From assembly GCA_038243605.1 (NCBI GenBank), contig JBBSQX010000015.1:24733-88732 (forward strand): 64,000 bases of DNA. Reading direction: 5' to 3'. Source of the DNA: Terrimesophilobacter sp038243605 (GTDB lineage: Bacteria > Actinomycetota > Actinomycetes > Actinomycetales > Microbacteriaceae). The notes beneath the pieces were generated by a model. It did no database searches. It was not told the origin of the DNA and saw nothing but the letters and a program-made list of their open reading frames with translations. The position numbers were made by a program, and so were the translations under genes. Shown here piece after piece: positions 9,058 through 16,749 of the stretch (position 1 is its first letter; each line of letters opens with the position of its first letter).

Positions 9058-9735
9058 ATGGTCTTGAGCAGTGTCGCCGACCTCAGCATTTCCGACAAGG
9101 TTGCCAATGAGGTGCGTGAAGCGATCCACAGTGGTGAGTTCCCTCCCGGAGAACGCCTCGTCGAACGAGCCCTTGCCGCGCGCCTTGGAGTCAGTCATAT
9201 TCCTGTTCGTGAAGCACTGACAAAGCTTGCAGAGGAAGGCTTAGTTGAACGAACCCCTCGACGCGGTGCACGAGTTGCCTTGCTTCGCCCAGAGGAACTT
9301 CTCGAGATATCCAGCCTTCGCATCGTGCTCGAACAATTCGTCTGCCATCGTGTTCAGGCGACGTGGTCTCCCGCAATCGAAAGTCGTCTCCACAAAGTCG
9401 TTGATTCGATGATCGCGGCCGCAGAAGCGGGCGACGTTGATCGCATGTTCTCCCTTGATCGCCGATTTCACGAAATTCTTTGGGAAGTCTCCAATCACAA
9501 ACTTCTGCTGTCCATCGCTTCGCAACTTCGTGGCCGCATCAACGGCTTTCTGCTGGCCGCAAACGCCGCCCTTGCATCAGAAGAACTCGTTGCGCATGCA
9601 ATGTCTCACAATGATTTGATCAGCGCGCTCGCCTCCGGCGACGCCGAACGAGCCAGCGTAGCCATGGCTGCTCACATCGAGATCGCGGCCGATCGCATCG
9701 ACATGGCCCAAGCAGAAGATCCAACGTCAACTTAA
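9058..9735 (+). CDS. GntR-family transcriptional regulator, FadR/FCD subfamily
   Basis: 225 residues from the ATG at 9058, chosen because AAAGGAG lies six bases upstream; an in-frame ATG at 9013 has no such site. The N-terminal winged helix (about 1-75) has the GntR recognition segment SHIPVREALTKLAEEGLVERTPRRGARV. The C-terminal FCD helical domain carries the D/H metal and ligand motif (RRFHEIL, AMSHNDLI, MAAHIEIA). Such proteins usually bind a small carboxylic acid and release DNA. Divergent from the importer/catabolic operon and followed by the diketo-acid hydrolase-like gene, it is probably the local pathway repressor, with a sugar acid as plausible inducer. Confidence 0.9.
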   Translation: MVLSSVADLSISDKVANEVREAIHSGEFPPGERLVERALAARLGVSHIPVREALTKLAEEGLVERTPRRGARVALLRPEELLEISSLRIVLEQFVCHRVQATWSPAIESRLHKVVDSMIAAAEAGDVDRMFSLDRRFHEILWEVSNHKLLLSIASQLRGRINGFLLAANAALASEELVAHAMSHNDLISALASGDAERASVAMAAHIEIAADRIDMAQAEDPTST

Positions 9736-9736
9736 T

Positions 9737-9750
9737 CCCCCCCCCCCCCC
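9737..9750. repeat. Homopolymeric C14 tract
   Basis: Fourteen consecutive C residues begin one base after the regulator stop codon and lie 41 bases before the next start. No other homopolymer of this length was noticed in the window. Such tracts slip during replication and can vary in length between cells; they are also error-prone in sequencing. It is non-coding here, so it could alter spacing or read-through between the regulator and the hydrolase gene but not a reading frame. Confidence 0.9.
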
Positions 9751-9790
9751 TACTGGTAACCGCCACTCGAAAGCGAAAGTAGATCAGAAA

Positions 9791-10639
9791 ATGAAATTGG
9801 CACGACTCGGTTCGATCGGCTCAGAAATTCCTGTAGTCATCATGGGGGACGGAGCGTACGATCTTCGCCCGATCACTGCCGATATCAACGGCGGCTTTCT
9901 CGAGACAGGTGGGATCGGCAAAGTCGAGAGCGCCGTGATCGACGGTAGCCTCACGCGCCTCGAGGGCGCAGAGAGCATGCGCATCGGCTCACCTATTGCG
10001 CGACCGAGCGCAGTGCTCTGCATCGGAATGAACTATGCGGCGCACGCGGCAGAGTCCGGGTCTTCGCCACCCGAAGTTCCCATCCTCTTCCTAAAGACCC
10101 CAAATACCGTTTCTGGGCCAAACGACGACGTCGCGATTCCGCGAACAAGTGTAAAAACGGATTGGGAAGTCGAGCTGGGAGTTGTCATTGGCACTCGCGC
10201 TCTCTACCTCGATTCGCCCGCAGAAAGCCGCGCACACATTGCCGGTTTCGTCACAGTGAACGATCTTTCTGAGCGAGACTTTCAACTGGCAGTGTCAGGC
10301 GGGCAATGGAGCAAAGGCAAGTCTTCACCGGGCTTCTCGCCAACGGGCCCGTGGCTCGTGACCCCCGACGAGGTGGACTACAACAAGCTCAGGCTTCGTA
10401 GCTTCGTCAATGGTGGAACACGCCAGGATTCCTCCACCGCCGACATGATCTTCAGCGTCGACTACATAGTTTGGCACCTAAGCCAGTATCTAGCGTTAGA
10501 GCCGGGTGACTTGATTCTTACCGGAACGCCCCAGGGCGTCGCGTTGTCAGGGAAGTACCCCTATCTCGCCGTCGGGGATGTCGCCGACATCGAAATCGAA
10601 GGCCTCGGAAGGCAATCACAGACTTTCGTCAACGCCTGA
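9791..10639 (+). CDS. Fumarylacetoacetate hydrolase-family protein (diketo-acid hydrolase-like)
   Basis: 282 residues. The N-terminal FAH_N-like region (about 1-70) is followed by the catalytic domain. CIGMNYAAHAAE, the metal-binding E-x-E in DWEVELGVV, VNDLSERDFQ, WSKGKSSPGFSPTGPWLVT and LTGTPQGV match the branch that contains 2,4-diketo-3-deoxy-L-fuconate/rhamnonate hydrolases, acylpyruvases and ureidoglycolate-lyase-like enzymes. Together with the dehydratase and two SDRs across the regulator it completes a plausible non-phosphorylating deoxy-sugar-acid route ending in pyruvate plus a hydroxy acid. FAH family: high confidence; exact substrate: inference. Confidence 0.88.
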   Translation: MKLARLGSIGSEIPVVIMGDGAYDLRPITADINGGFLETGGIGKVESAVIDGSLTRLEGAESMRIGSPIARPSAVLCIGMNYAAHAAESGSSPPEVPILFLKTPNTVSGPNDDVAIPRTSVKTDWEVELGVVIGTRALYLDSPAESRAHIAGFVTVNDLSERDFQLAVSGGQWSKGKSSPGFSPTGPWLVTPDEVDYNKLRLRSFVNGGTRQDSSTADMIFSVDYIVWHLSQYLALEPGDLILTGTPQGVALSGKYPYLAVGDVADIEIEGLGRQSQTFVNA

Positions 10640-10679
10640 GTCATTCGCGACTGCATCCCGCGTCGCTAACGCGAGACCC

Positions 10680-12485
10680 CTACACGAGTGAATCGCGCCA
10701 GGCAGCATGCATTCTCGAGAACTTGCCGGTGCCGGCGATCAGGTCTGCTGGGGTGCCATCTTCGATGATGCGTCCGTGCTCCATGACGAGCACGCGATCG
10801 GCAATCGCGACCGTCGACAGTCGGTGCGCGATGATAATCGCTGTGCGGTCGGCGAGCAGCGTTTGCAGCCCTTCTTGCACGAGCCGCTCGCTCGGGATAT
10901 CGAGGGACGCCGTCGCCTCGTCGAGGATCAAGACCACTGGATCGGCGATGAAGGCGCGCGCAAATGAGATGAGCTGACGCTGACCGGCAGAAACCCGCCC
11001 ACCGCGCTTGTTTACATCCGTGTCATAGCCGTTCGGCAACGCTTCGATGAACGTGTGGGCACCGACAGCCTTCGCGGCGGCAACGATCTCATCGCGGGTT
11101 GCCTCCGGCTTTCCGAGGGCAATATTGTCGGCCACGTTCCCCGAGAACAGGTACGCCTCTTGCGTAACCATCACGATGGCGCGGCGCAGATCCTTGGGAT
11201 GAAGCTGGCGCAGATCCACGTCATCCAGCGTCAGTGTGCCAGCGGTGGGGTCGTAGAAGCGTGAGATTAGTTTCGCCAGGGTGGACTTTCCGGCGCCCGT
11301 CGAACCGACAAGAGCAATCGTCTGGCCCGCAGGAATATCGAGACTGAAGCTCGGAAGGATGACGCGTCCCTCTTTGTACGAGAACTCCACGTTATCGAAA
11401 CGCACGGCCCCGTTGGCCTCCCACAGGTCGATCGGCCCCGTGGGGTCCGGAACGCTCGGAGTCTCTTCGAGAACTCCGGAGATCTTCTCGAGTGCGGCGG
11501 CCGCCGACTGGTACGAGTTGTAGAACATGGCTATCTCTTGTGCTGGGGCAAAGAACGAGCGCGTGTACAGCAGGGTCGCGAGCAGCACGCCGATCGCAAG
11601 ACTGCCTCCTGCGACCCGAAGACCACCGACAAGCAGCACGACGGCGAGCGTGACGTTTCCGATGAGCACGAGCCCCGGGTCGAAGATGCCAAACAAGTTG
11701 ATGGCGCGCTCGTTGGCGTAGCGGTAGTTCTCCACCAGCCCCCCAAACTCGTCAGCGTTGCGCTTCTCTTTGCGAAACGCCTTCACCGCGCGAATGCCGG
11801 TCATGGTCTCGACGAAGTGCACGATCACGCGCGCAGATGTGGTGCGGGTCTCCCTAAACACCTTCTGCGAGGCGAGTTGGAACCAGCGCGTCAATGCCCA
11901 CAGCGGAACCATGGCGCCGAAAAGTACAAGACCGCTCACCGGGTCAATAGTGACCAACGCGATGGCAATAAACACCATGTAGAGGCCGCCCTGTACGAGC
12001 TCGCTGATGCCGGAATCCAGAAGCTCACGGATGGCGTCAAGGTCGCTCGTCTGTCGCGCGATGATGCGACCAGAGGTGTAACTTTCGTGAAACTCGAGGC
12101 TCAGCCGCTGCGTGTGCAAGAAGACCCGCTTGCGAAGCTCGATGAGAATCGCCTGGCTGATGCGCGCCATGAGCACCGTGTACCACGCGATGAGAACAGC
12201 CCCGATGACGCCGGTGAACAGGAACGCCCCCACCGCAAGCCCGAGCGGCATCCAGTCTTGATTGCGCAGAGCCGGCAGGCCGTTGTCGATGCCGAACGCG
12301 ATGAACGCCGGGCCGGCAACCTGCGCAGCAGTGCTCACGAGAATCACCAGCGATGTGACCGTGATGCGCCCCCACAGCGGTCGAACGAGCGAGTTGAGAA
12401 GCGTGAGCGATCGCGCCCGAATCTGACGGCTCTCCGCCTTGGTGTAATCCTGGCGCTCTTCGCCCTCTACGCCGGTGACGCTCAT
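10680..12485 (-). CDS. ABC exporter half-transporter, TMD-NBD, second subunit
   Basis: 601 residues: six membrane helices (about 40-330), then an ATPase domain with Walker A GSTGAGKST, a signature altered to VSAGQRQ, Walker B LILDEATASLD with an intact catalytic Glu, and H-loop IIAHRLST. Its ATG overlaps the stop of the 624-residue partner by 4 bases. The altered signature here and the missing catalytic Glu of the partner are what a heterodimeric exporter of the TM287/288 or BmrCD kind shows at its degenerate site. It exports lipids, drugs or peptides; substrate unknown. It ends 40 bases from the convergent hydrolase gene. Confidence 0.92.
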   Translation of the reverse strand: MSVTGVEGEERQDYTKAESRQIRARSLTLLNSLVRPLWGRITVTSLVILVSTAAQVAGPAFIAFGIDNGLPALRNQDWMPLGLAVGAFLFTGVIGAVLIAWYTVLMARISQAILIELRKRVFLHTQRLSLEFHESYTSGRIIARQTSDLDAIRELLDSGISELVQGGLYMVFIAIALVTIDPVSGLVLFGAMVPLWALTRWFQLASQKVFRETRTTSARVIVHFVETMTGIRAVKAFRKEKRNADEFGGLVENYRYANERAINLFGIFDPGLVLIGNVTLAVVLLVGGLRVAGGSLAIGVLLATLLYTRSFFAPAQEIAMFYNSYQSAAAALEKISGVLEETPSVPDPTGPIDLWEANGAVRFDNVEFSYKEGRVILPSFSLDIPAGQTIALVGSTGAGKSTLAKLISRFYDPTAGTLTLDDVDLRQLHPKDLRRAIVMVTQEAYLFSGNVADNIALGKPEATRDEIVAAAKAVGAHTFIEALPNGYDTDVNKRGGRVSAGQRQLISFARAFIADPVVLILDEATASLDIPSERLVQEGLQTLLADRTAIIIAHRLSTVAIADRVLVMEHGRIIEDGTPADLIAGTGKFSRMHAAWRDSLV

Positions 12486-14356
12486 GATCCGACCTCCGGA
12501 TTGATGCGGCTAATACTGCTCGACACGATGGGAATAGGCATTGTGACGGGCGCAAGTGTGGATGCCGTGGCGGCACGGGCTGCGACGTCGTCTTCGTCAT
12601 CCAGACTCGAAATCACGAAGCGGTAGTGCTCGCTCGTCGCAAGCAATTCGGAGTGGGTGCCGACCATCGTCACCCTGCCCTCTTCGAGGAGCGCAACCCG
12701 ATCGGCGAGCATCACCGTCGAGGGGCGGTGCGCAACAATGAGCGCGGTGGTAGAGGCAAGCACGCGACGAAGTGCAGCCTCGACGAGTGCCTCTGTGTCC
12801 ACATCGAGCGCGGAGAGCGGGTCATCTAGCACGAGAACGGCGGGTTTCGCCGCGACTGCTCGTGCGAGGGCGAGGCGCTGGCGCTGACCGCCTGAGAGGC
12901 TCATTCCTTCTTCGCCGACCATGGTGTCTAAACCCTCTGGCAGGTCAAAAACGAAATTGGCTTGGGCAATCGCGAGAGCTTCTGTGAGTTCACTCTCGGT
13001 GGAGTTCGGCCGCCCCAGCAGCACGTTGTCGCGCACAGAGGCAGAGAACAGCGTGGCGTCCTCAAACGCCATGGCAACGTGTGATCGCAGCTCCTCCAGA
13101 GTGAGATCACGGATGTCGACCCCGTCGAGCGTGATCGACCCACCCGTGACGTCGTACAGCCTCGTCGCCAGGTTGGTGATGGTGGATTTGCCACTGCCGG
13201 TGAGACCAACGAGCGCCATCGTTTCGCCTGGTTCAAGCTCAAGGTCAATGCCGTTGACGAGGTCGGTGAAGCGTTCCGGGGAATCCGCGTAGCGAAAATG
13301 AACGTCGTGGAAGACGAGCTTGCCTTCTGGGGCCGCGATAGTACGCGGGCTCTCCGGATCAACGATGGCGTTTTTCACATCCATAACTTCGAAGAAACGG
13401 TCGGCAGCGGTGCGGGTGTCGAACGTCATCGACAGCAGGAATCCGATCGATTCCACCGGAAAGCGCAAGACGATCGCGGTGGCAAAGAACGCCACGAGCG
13501 CACCGACGGTGACCTGCGAAAGGCTGGCAAGCCAGACGCCTGCGGCCAGGCACAACGCAAAAGTGACATCAGGTACGAGCAATAGCCACAGCCAGATGCC
13601 GGCAATCGCGCGCGCCTTCTCAATTTCTGTTCCGCGCAGCAGTTCTGCCTGCGTTTCAAAGTTGCGCAGGGCATACTTGCCACGGCCGAAGGCCTTCAGA
13701 ACCCGGATGCCGTGAACAGACTCCTCCACTGTGGTCGCCAAGTCGCCCGTCTGGTCTTGGCTGCGACGGGCCACTGCGGAGTACTTGTTCTCAAACAGGT
13801 ACCCGTAAATCCACAGCGGGATGGAGCACACCGCGAACAGCGTGCCCAGAATCCAGTTGATACTCACGAGCACGATGATGCCGACAACAATCGTGATGGT
13901 GTTCACCACAAGCAACACGAGGCCGAAAGAGAACCAACGGCGAATCAGGTTGAGGTCGCTGATGGCACGCGACAACAGCTGCCCGCTCGGCCAACGATCG
14001 TGAAAGCTCACAGGCAACTCTTGCAACTGGTTGTATAGCCCGTTGCGCATGCGCGCCTCAATGTGGGTTCCTGGCTGCAGAACGAACCAGCGACGGAACC
14101 AAATCATGACCGCTTCGATGATGCCGAGCACGAGCACGATGATCACGGGTGCCCAGATCTCGTTCGTGTCTCCGTCTTGCAGCGGCCCGTCAACGAGGGA
14201 GCGCAGCACTTGCGGGATGGCGAGCGCAACGAGCGCGGCAATCATTGCCGCACCCATCCCGAGGTATATACGGCCCATAGCGGGCTTTGCAAAAGGGTAG
14301 ACGCGCAGGATCGACGCGAACGTACTACGTCGCTTTACGGTCCTTTTAGAAGACAA
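12482..14356 (-). CDS. ABC exporter half-transporter, TMD-NBD, first subunit
   Basis: 624 residues: membrane domain (about 25-320) and ATPase with Walker A GLTGSGKST, canonical signature LSGGQRQR, and Walker B VLVLDDPLSALD, where Asp replaces the catalytic Glu. H-loop is IVAHRPST. This subunit therefore contributes the degenerate nucleotide site and pairs with the next gene. A C-terminal extension of about 35 residues (VAARAATAST and on) is not part of the ATPase. The 282-base upstream gap to the DedA gene holds stem-loops and an iron-box-like site. Whether that box also affects this operon is unknown. Confidence 0.92.
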   Translation of the reverse strand: MSSKRTVKRRSTFASILRVYPFAKPAMGRIYLGMGAAMIAALVALAIPQVLRSLVDGPLQDGDTNEIWAPVIIVLVLGIIEAVMIWFRRWFVLQPGTHIEARMRNGLYNQLQELPVSFHDRWPSGQLLSRAISDLNLIRRWFSFGLVLLVVNTITIVVGIIVLVSINWILGTLFAVCSIPLWIYGYLFENKYSAVARRSQDQTGDLATTVEESVHGIRVLKAFGRGKYALRNFETQAELLRGTEIEKARAIAGIWLWLLLVPDVTFALCLAAGVWLASLSQVTVGALVAFFATAIVLRFPVESIGFLLSMTFDTRTAADRFFEVMDVKNAIVDPESPRTIAAPEGKLVFHDVHFRYADSPERFTDLVNGIDLELEPGETMALVGLTGSGKSTITNLATRLYDVTGGSITLDGVDIRDLTLEELRSHVAMAFEDATLFSASVRDNVLLGRPNSTESELTEALAIAQANFVFDLPEGLDTMVGEEGMSLSGGQRQRLALARAVAAKPAVLVLDDPLSALDVDTEALVEAALRRVLASTTALIVAHRPSTVMLADRVALLEEGRVTMVGTHSELLATSEHYRFVISSLDDEDDVAARAATASTLAPVTMPIPIVSSSISRINPEVGS

Positions 14357-14432
14357 CAGAGGTCCTTGGTCGTGAGAGGTCGGCGAAGCCGAAGGTCAAT
14401 GGGTGGAGGTTGCCAATCCTCAGCGATGCCAG

Positions 14433-14452
14433 CGGAGGGACGCGGGTTGCCG
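14433..14452. repeat. Stem-loop in the exporter 5' region
   Basis: GAGGGACG and CGTCCCTC form a perfect 8-base stem around an 8-base loop, flanked by GCGG/CCGC that could extend it (boundaries approximate). On the minus strand it lies in the likely leader of the exporter operon, about 80 bases upstream of the ATG, so it could be a leader attenuator. No known riboswitch class was recognised. Confidence 0.35.
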
Positions 14453-14562
14453 TCCCTCACCGCCAGCGCAGCCTTTTAGAATATGTTATTCACGGCGACG
14501 ATGGCAACGTTTTTTTGGTGATTCTTTTATGCTGCTCTGGCAGCCGCTGGCAATCCTCATCT

Positions 14563-14591
14563 TTGATGGTTAGGATTGCCTTACCTACTTT
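14563..14591 (+). promoter_or_regulatory. Promoter with DtxR/IdeR-like iron box upstream of DedA gene
   Basis: TTAGGATTGCCTTACCTAC at 14570-14588 matches the DtxR/IdeR consensus (TTAGGTTAGCCTAACCTAA) at 15 of 19 positions. It lies between TTGATG (14563-14568) and TACTTT (14586-14591), a plausible -35/-10 pair with 17-base spacing, so a bound repressor would block the promoter. The right arm also pairs with GGCAATCCT at 14549-14557 in a 9-base stem. Consensus and geometry are established for IdeR-type regulation; regulation of this gene is inferred. Confidence 0.55.
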
Positions 14592-14644
14592 GATCGGACT
14601 TTTGTGTGCCCAGCCCTTGAACTCACCGCAGTGGTGAGGTGACC

Positions 14645-15298
14645 GTGCTCGTCACCTCAACCTCGAATCTCGGCGACGAGATGGGCGACCTGCTCGCAAC
14701 GGCAGGGCCGATCATTTTTTACATCATCGTGTGGGGCCTCGTCTTCGCTGGCACCGCAATATTTCTCGGGCTGTTCATCCCCTTCATCACGGGGGATTCC
14801 CTGCTGTTTGCTGCCGGGCTCATCACCGCCTCCGCGGCAAGCCTCAACATCGTCATCCTCGCTGTGGGCGTCGGGATCGCCGCCTTCTTAGGCGACCAGG
14901 TTGGTTTTCTTCTTGGTCGCCACTACGGTCGCGGATACCTTGATCGCCACGGTGGGCGGCGAACGCAAAAAGCTATTCACGCGGCCGAAACTTTTTACCA
15001 GCGCTACGGATGGTGGTCCATCGTGGTGGCCCGTTTCGTACCGTGGGGCCGCGTGTTCATCCCGGTGATCGCCGGAGTCGGCCGCATGAACTACTACCGT
15101 TTTCTCAGTAGCAACATTGTGGGCGCACTAGCGTGGGGTGTCGGGCTGTCGCTGGTCGGCTACTACGCCGCCACCATCCCTGGTGTCAAAAGCGTGGCCT
15201 ATGTAATTGCCGGTCTCGTGATTCTCGCGTCGATCATCGCCGGCATCCGCACCTGGCGGGCGAGCCGCCGCGAAGCTCCCGCAACCCCGAGCGCATAA
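14645..15298 (+). CDS. DedA-family integral membrane protein
   Basis: 217 residues from the GTG at 14645. That start is preferred over GTG 14639 because GAGG at 14635-14638 is well spaced from it and abuts the other. Family features are the amphipathic GLFIPFITGDSLLF segment, the GDQVGFLLGRHYG motif, and the conserved RFVPWGRVFIPVIAGVGRMNYYRF segment with its key Arg, Pro and Gly residues. DedA proteins act in lipid-carrier or phospholipid flipping and membrane homeostasis. The iron-box-like promoter in front of it is unusual. It converges on the dimethylargininase gene across a tandem-repeat gap. Confidence 0.9.
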   Translation: MLVTSTSNLGDEMGDLLATAGPIIFYIIVWGLVFAGTAIFLGLFIPFITGDSLLFAAGLITASAASLNIVILAVGVGIAAFLGDQVGFLLGRHYGRGYLDRHGGRRTQKAIHAAETFYQRYGWWSIVVARFVPWGRVFIPVIAGVGRMNYYRFLSSNIVGALAWGVGLSLVGYYAATIPGVKSVAYVIAGLVILASIIAGIRTWRASRREAPATPSA

Positions 15299-15299
15299 G

Positions 15300-15420
15300 C
15301 CCGGTCACATGAGCTAGGTTTCGTGAGCACGGTCACGTGAGCTGGGTTTCGTGAGCACGGTCGCTTGAGCACGGTCGCTTGAGCACGGTCGCTTGAGCAC
15401 GGTCGCTTGAGCACGGTCGC
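15300..15420. repeat. Tandem repeats, 14-base and 28-base units
   Basis: Four full copies and one partial copy of the 14-mer GAGCACGGTCGCTT run from 15353 to 15420 without interruption. They are preceded by about two diverged 28-base units containing GGTCAC.TGAGCT.GGTTTCGT (15300-15352). The array fills the gap between the convergent DedA and dimethylargininase genes. Units are contiguous with no spacers, so it is a minisatellite-like repeat, not CRISPR. Confidence 0.9.
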
Positions 15421-15436
15421 CTAAACCGGATCTCGT

Positions 15437-16693
15437 CTAGCGGATGCGCACCGAGAGGCAGGTAACGCAGCCTTCGAGCTTCTCGAACTCGGTGATGTCC
15501 ACGGTGACAACGCGATAGCCAAGCTCGGTGATGAGTTCTGCCGTCTTGGGCGCTGACGCCGACATGAGTACGGTGTCATCGCTGAGCACGACGACGGCAA
15601 CACCTTCAGGTTCAGGAACGGCGAGGAACCGATCGAACATGTCCGTGCTGTCGACCAGCGGAAGGTACCCGAGAATCGTGCCATCTGGCAGCGCTGTGAC
15701 GCCGCTCTTGAGGTGCAGAACCTTGGTGACAGGAACCGCAACGACCGTGTAGCCAAGCTGCGTGACGATGGAGCGCAGCTGGCGGATGCCCTCGCCGTTC
15801 GTTCTGCCGCCACGCCCCACGTACACCGTGGTTCCGACTTTCAGAACATCTCCACCATCGAGTGTGCCGGGCAGCTCGACCCGCGCCACGCGCAACCCGA
15901 GCTCGCGCACGGTGTCTTCCACAGCCTCAATTTCGATGCGGCGAGTGTCATGACCGGGGCTCGTGATCACGGCGGTGTCGCCGAAAATGACAACGGTATC
16001 TTCCACGAAGACAGAGTCGGGCGCTTCAGCGGCAACGGGAACCTCAATCGTGTCCCAGCCGTTGTCGATCAGTGCGGCAACGTAGGCGTCCCACTGCTCA
16101 TCGGCCTTTTCGGAGTCCACCATCGAGCGCGCGATATGCGTCACCTGCCCTTCCGCGAGGTTCGCGGCGGGCAACCTGACAAGGGCAACGCGCCTGTCGC
16201 GAATCTGCGGGGCATCCAGCGTGGACTGAGTAATGTACGCCCACAGCCGACGACCGACGGTGATCGCAGCGAGTACGGCAACAATCACGAAGATCAATTT
16301 CGGGCCAATAAGCTGTTCAAAAAGGCTGGCAATCACCGTTCCATCGAGTGCAATGCCCTGACTGAGCAGAGTGGCAAGGCCACCGAACAGTGCCGCCATG
16401 ATCGCCATAAGAATGACAAGGGGCGCCGCAACATACCAGCGGCGGAATCCATCGAAGCCGGCAACAAGCGCCAGCAGCAGAAACAAAATCAGCGTTGACG
16501 GAAGAAAGTAGTCGCTCAGGAAGGCAACGATGCTCGGGTCGGATCGCTGCCCGCTAAATATCGACGACGCGCCCGCGACGTGGGCGATAAACGCCACACT
16601 CGCGAAGTGGGCGATGAGCGCCACGGCGAGCGCGGCCGTGATGGCACCCGCGATTCGGCGGATCAACGCCAGCGGTCCGGTCAAAGTTGTCAT
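15437..16693 (-). CDS. Membrane-anchored dimethylargininase (DDAH)-family protein
   Basis: 418 residues. About 1-165 contain four predicted membrane helices (near 15-40, 60-80, 87-107, 131-147). About 166-418 are a complete amidinotransferase-fold hydrolase of the DDAH type: E231/D232 in VFVEDTVV, D279 in TLDGGDVL, catalytic His337 in LHLKSG, and catalytic Cys412 in GCVTCLS at the extreme C-terminus. DDAH converts methylated arginine to citrulline and methylamine; related enzymes act on arginine or on amidino groups. The standalone enzyme is about 255 residues, so the membrane half is an addition. No frameshift is seen and the fusion is one open frame. It ends close to the repeat array. Confidence 0.83.
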   Translation of the reverse strand: MTTLTGPLALIRRIAGAITAALAVALIAHFASVAFIAHVAGASSIFSGQRSDPSIVAFLSDYFLPSTLILFLLLALVAGFDGFRRWYVAAPLVILMAIMAALFGGLATLLSQGIALDGTVIASLFEQLIGPKLIFVIVAVLAAITVGRRLWAYITQSTLDAPQIRDRRVALVRLPAANLAEGQVTHIARSMVDSEKADEQWDAYVAALIDNGWDTIEVPVAAEAPDSVFVEDTVVIFGDTAVITSPGHDTRRIEIEAVEDTVRELGLRVARVELPGTLDGGDVLKVGTTVYVGRGGRTNGEGIRQLRSIVTQLGYTVVAVPVTKVLHLKSGVTALPDGTILGYLPLVDSTDMFDRFLAVPEPEGVAVVVLSDDTVLMSASAPKTAELITELGYRVVTVDITEFEKLEGCVTCLSVRIR

Positions 16694-16749
16694 GCAGCGA
16701 GACTATTGGATATTCGAGCCACTGACACACCCAGACCGTTCTATCGCCG

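Noticed and set aside
11538..12626. 362-codon plus-strand frame
   Set aside because: Antisense to the exporter genes; no recognisable motif and composition typical of shadow frames.
15353..15420. Possible CRISPR array
   Set aside because: The 14-base units are contiguous with no spacers and there are no cas genes.
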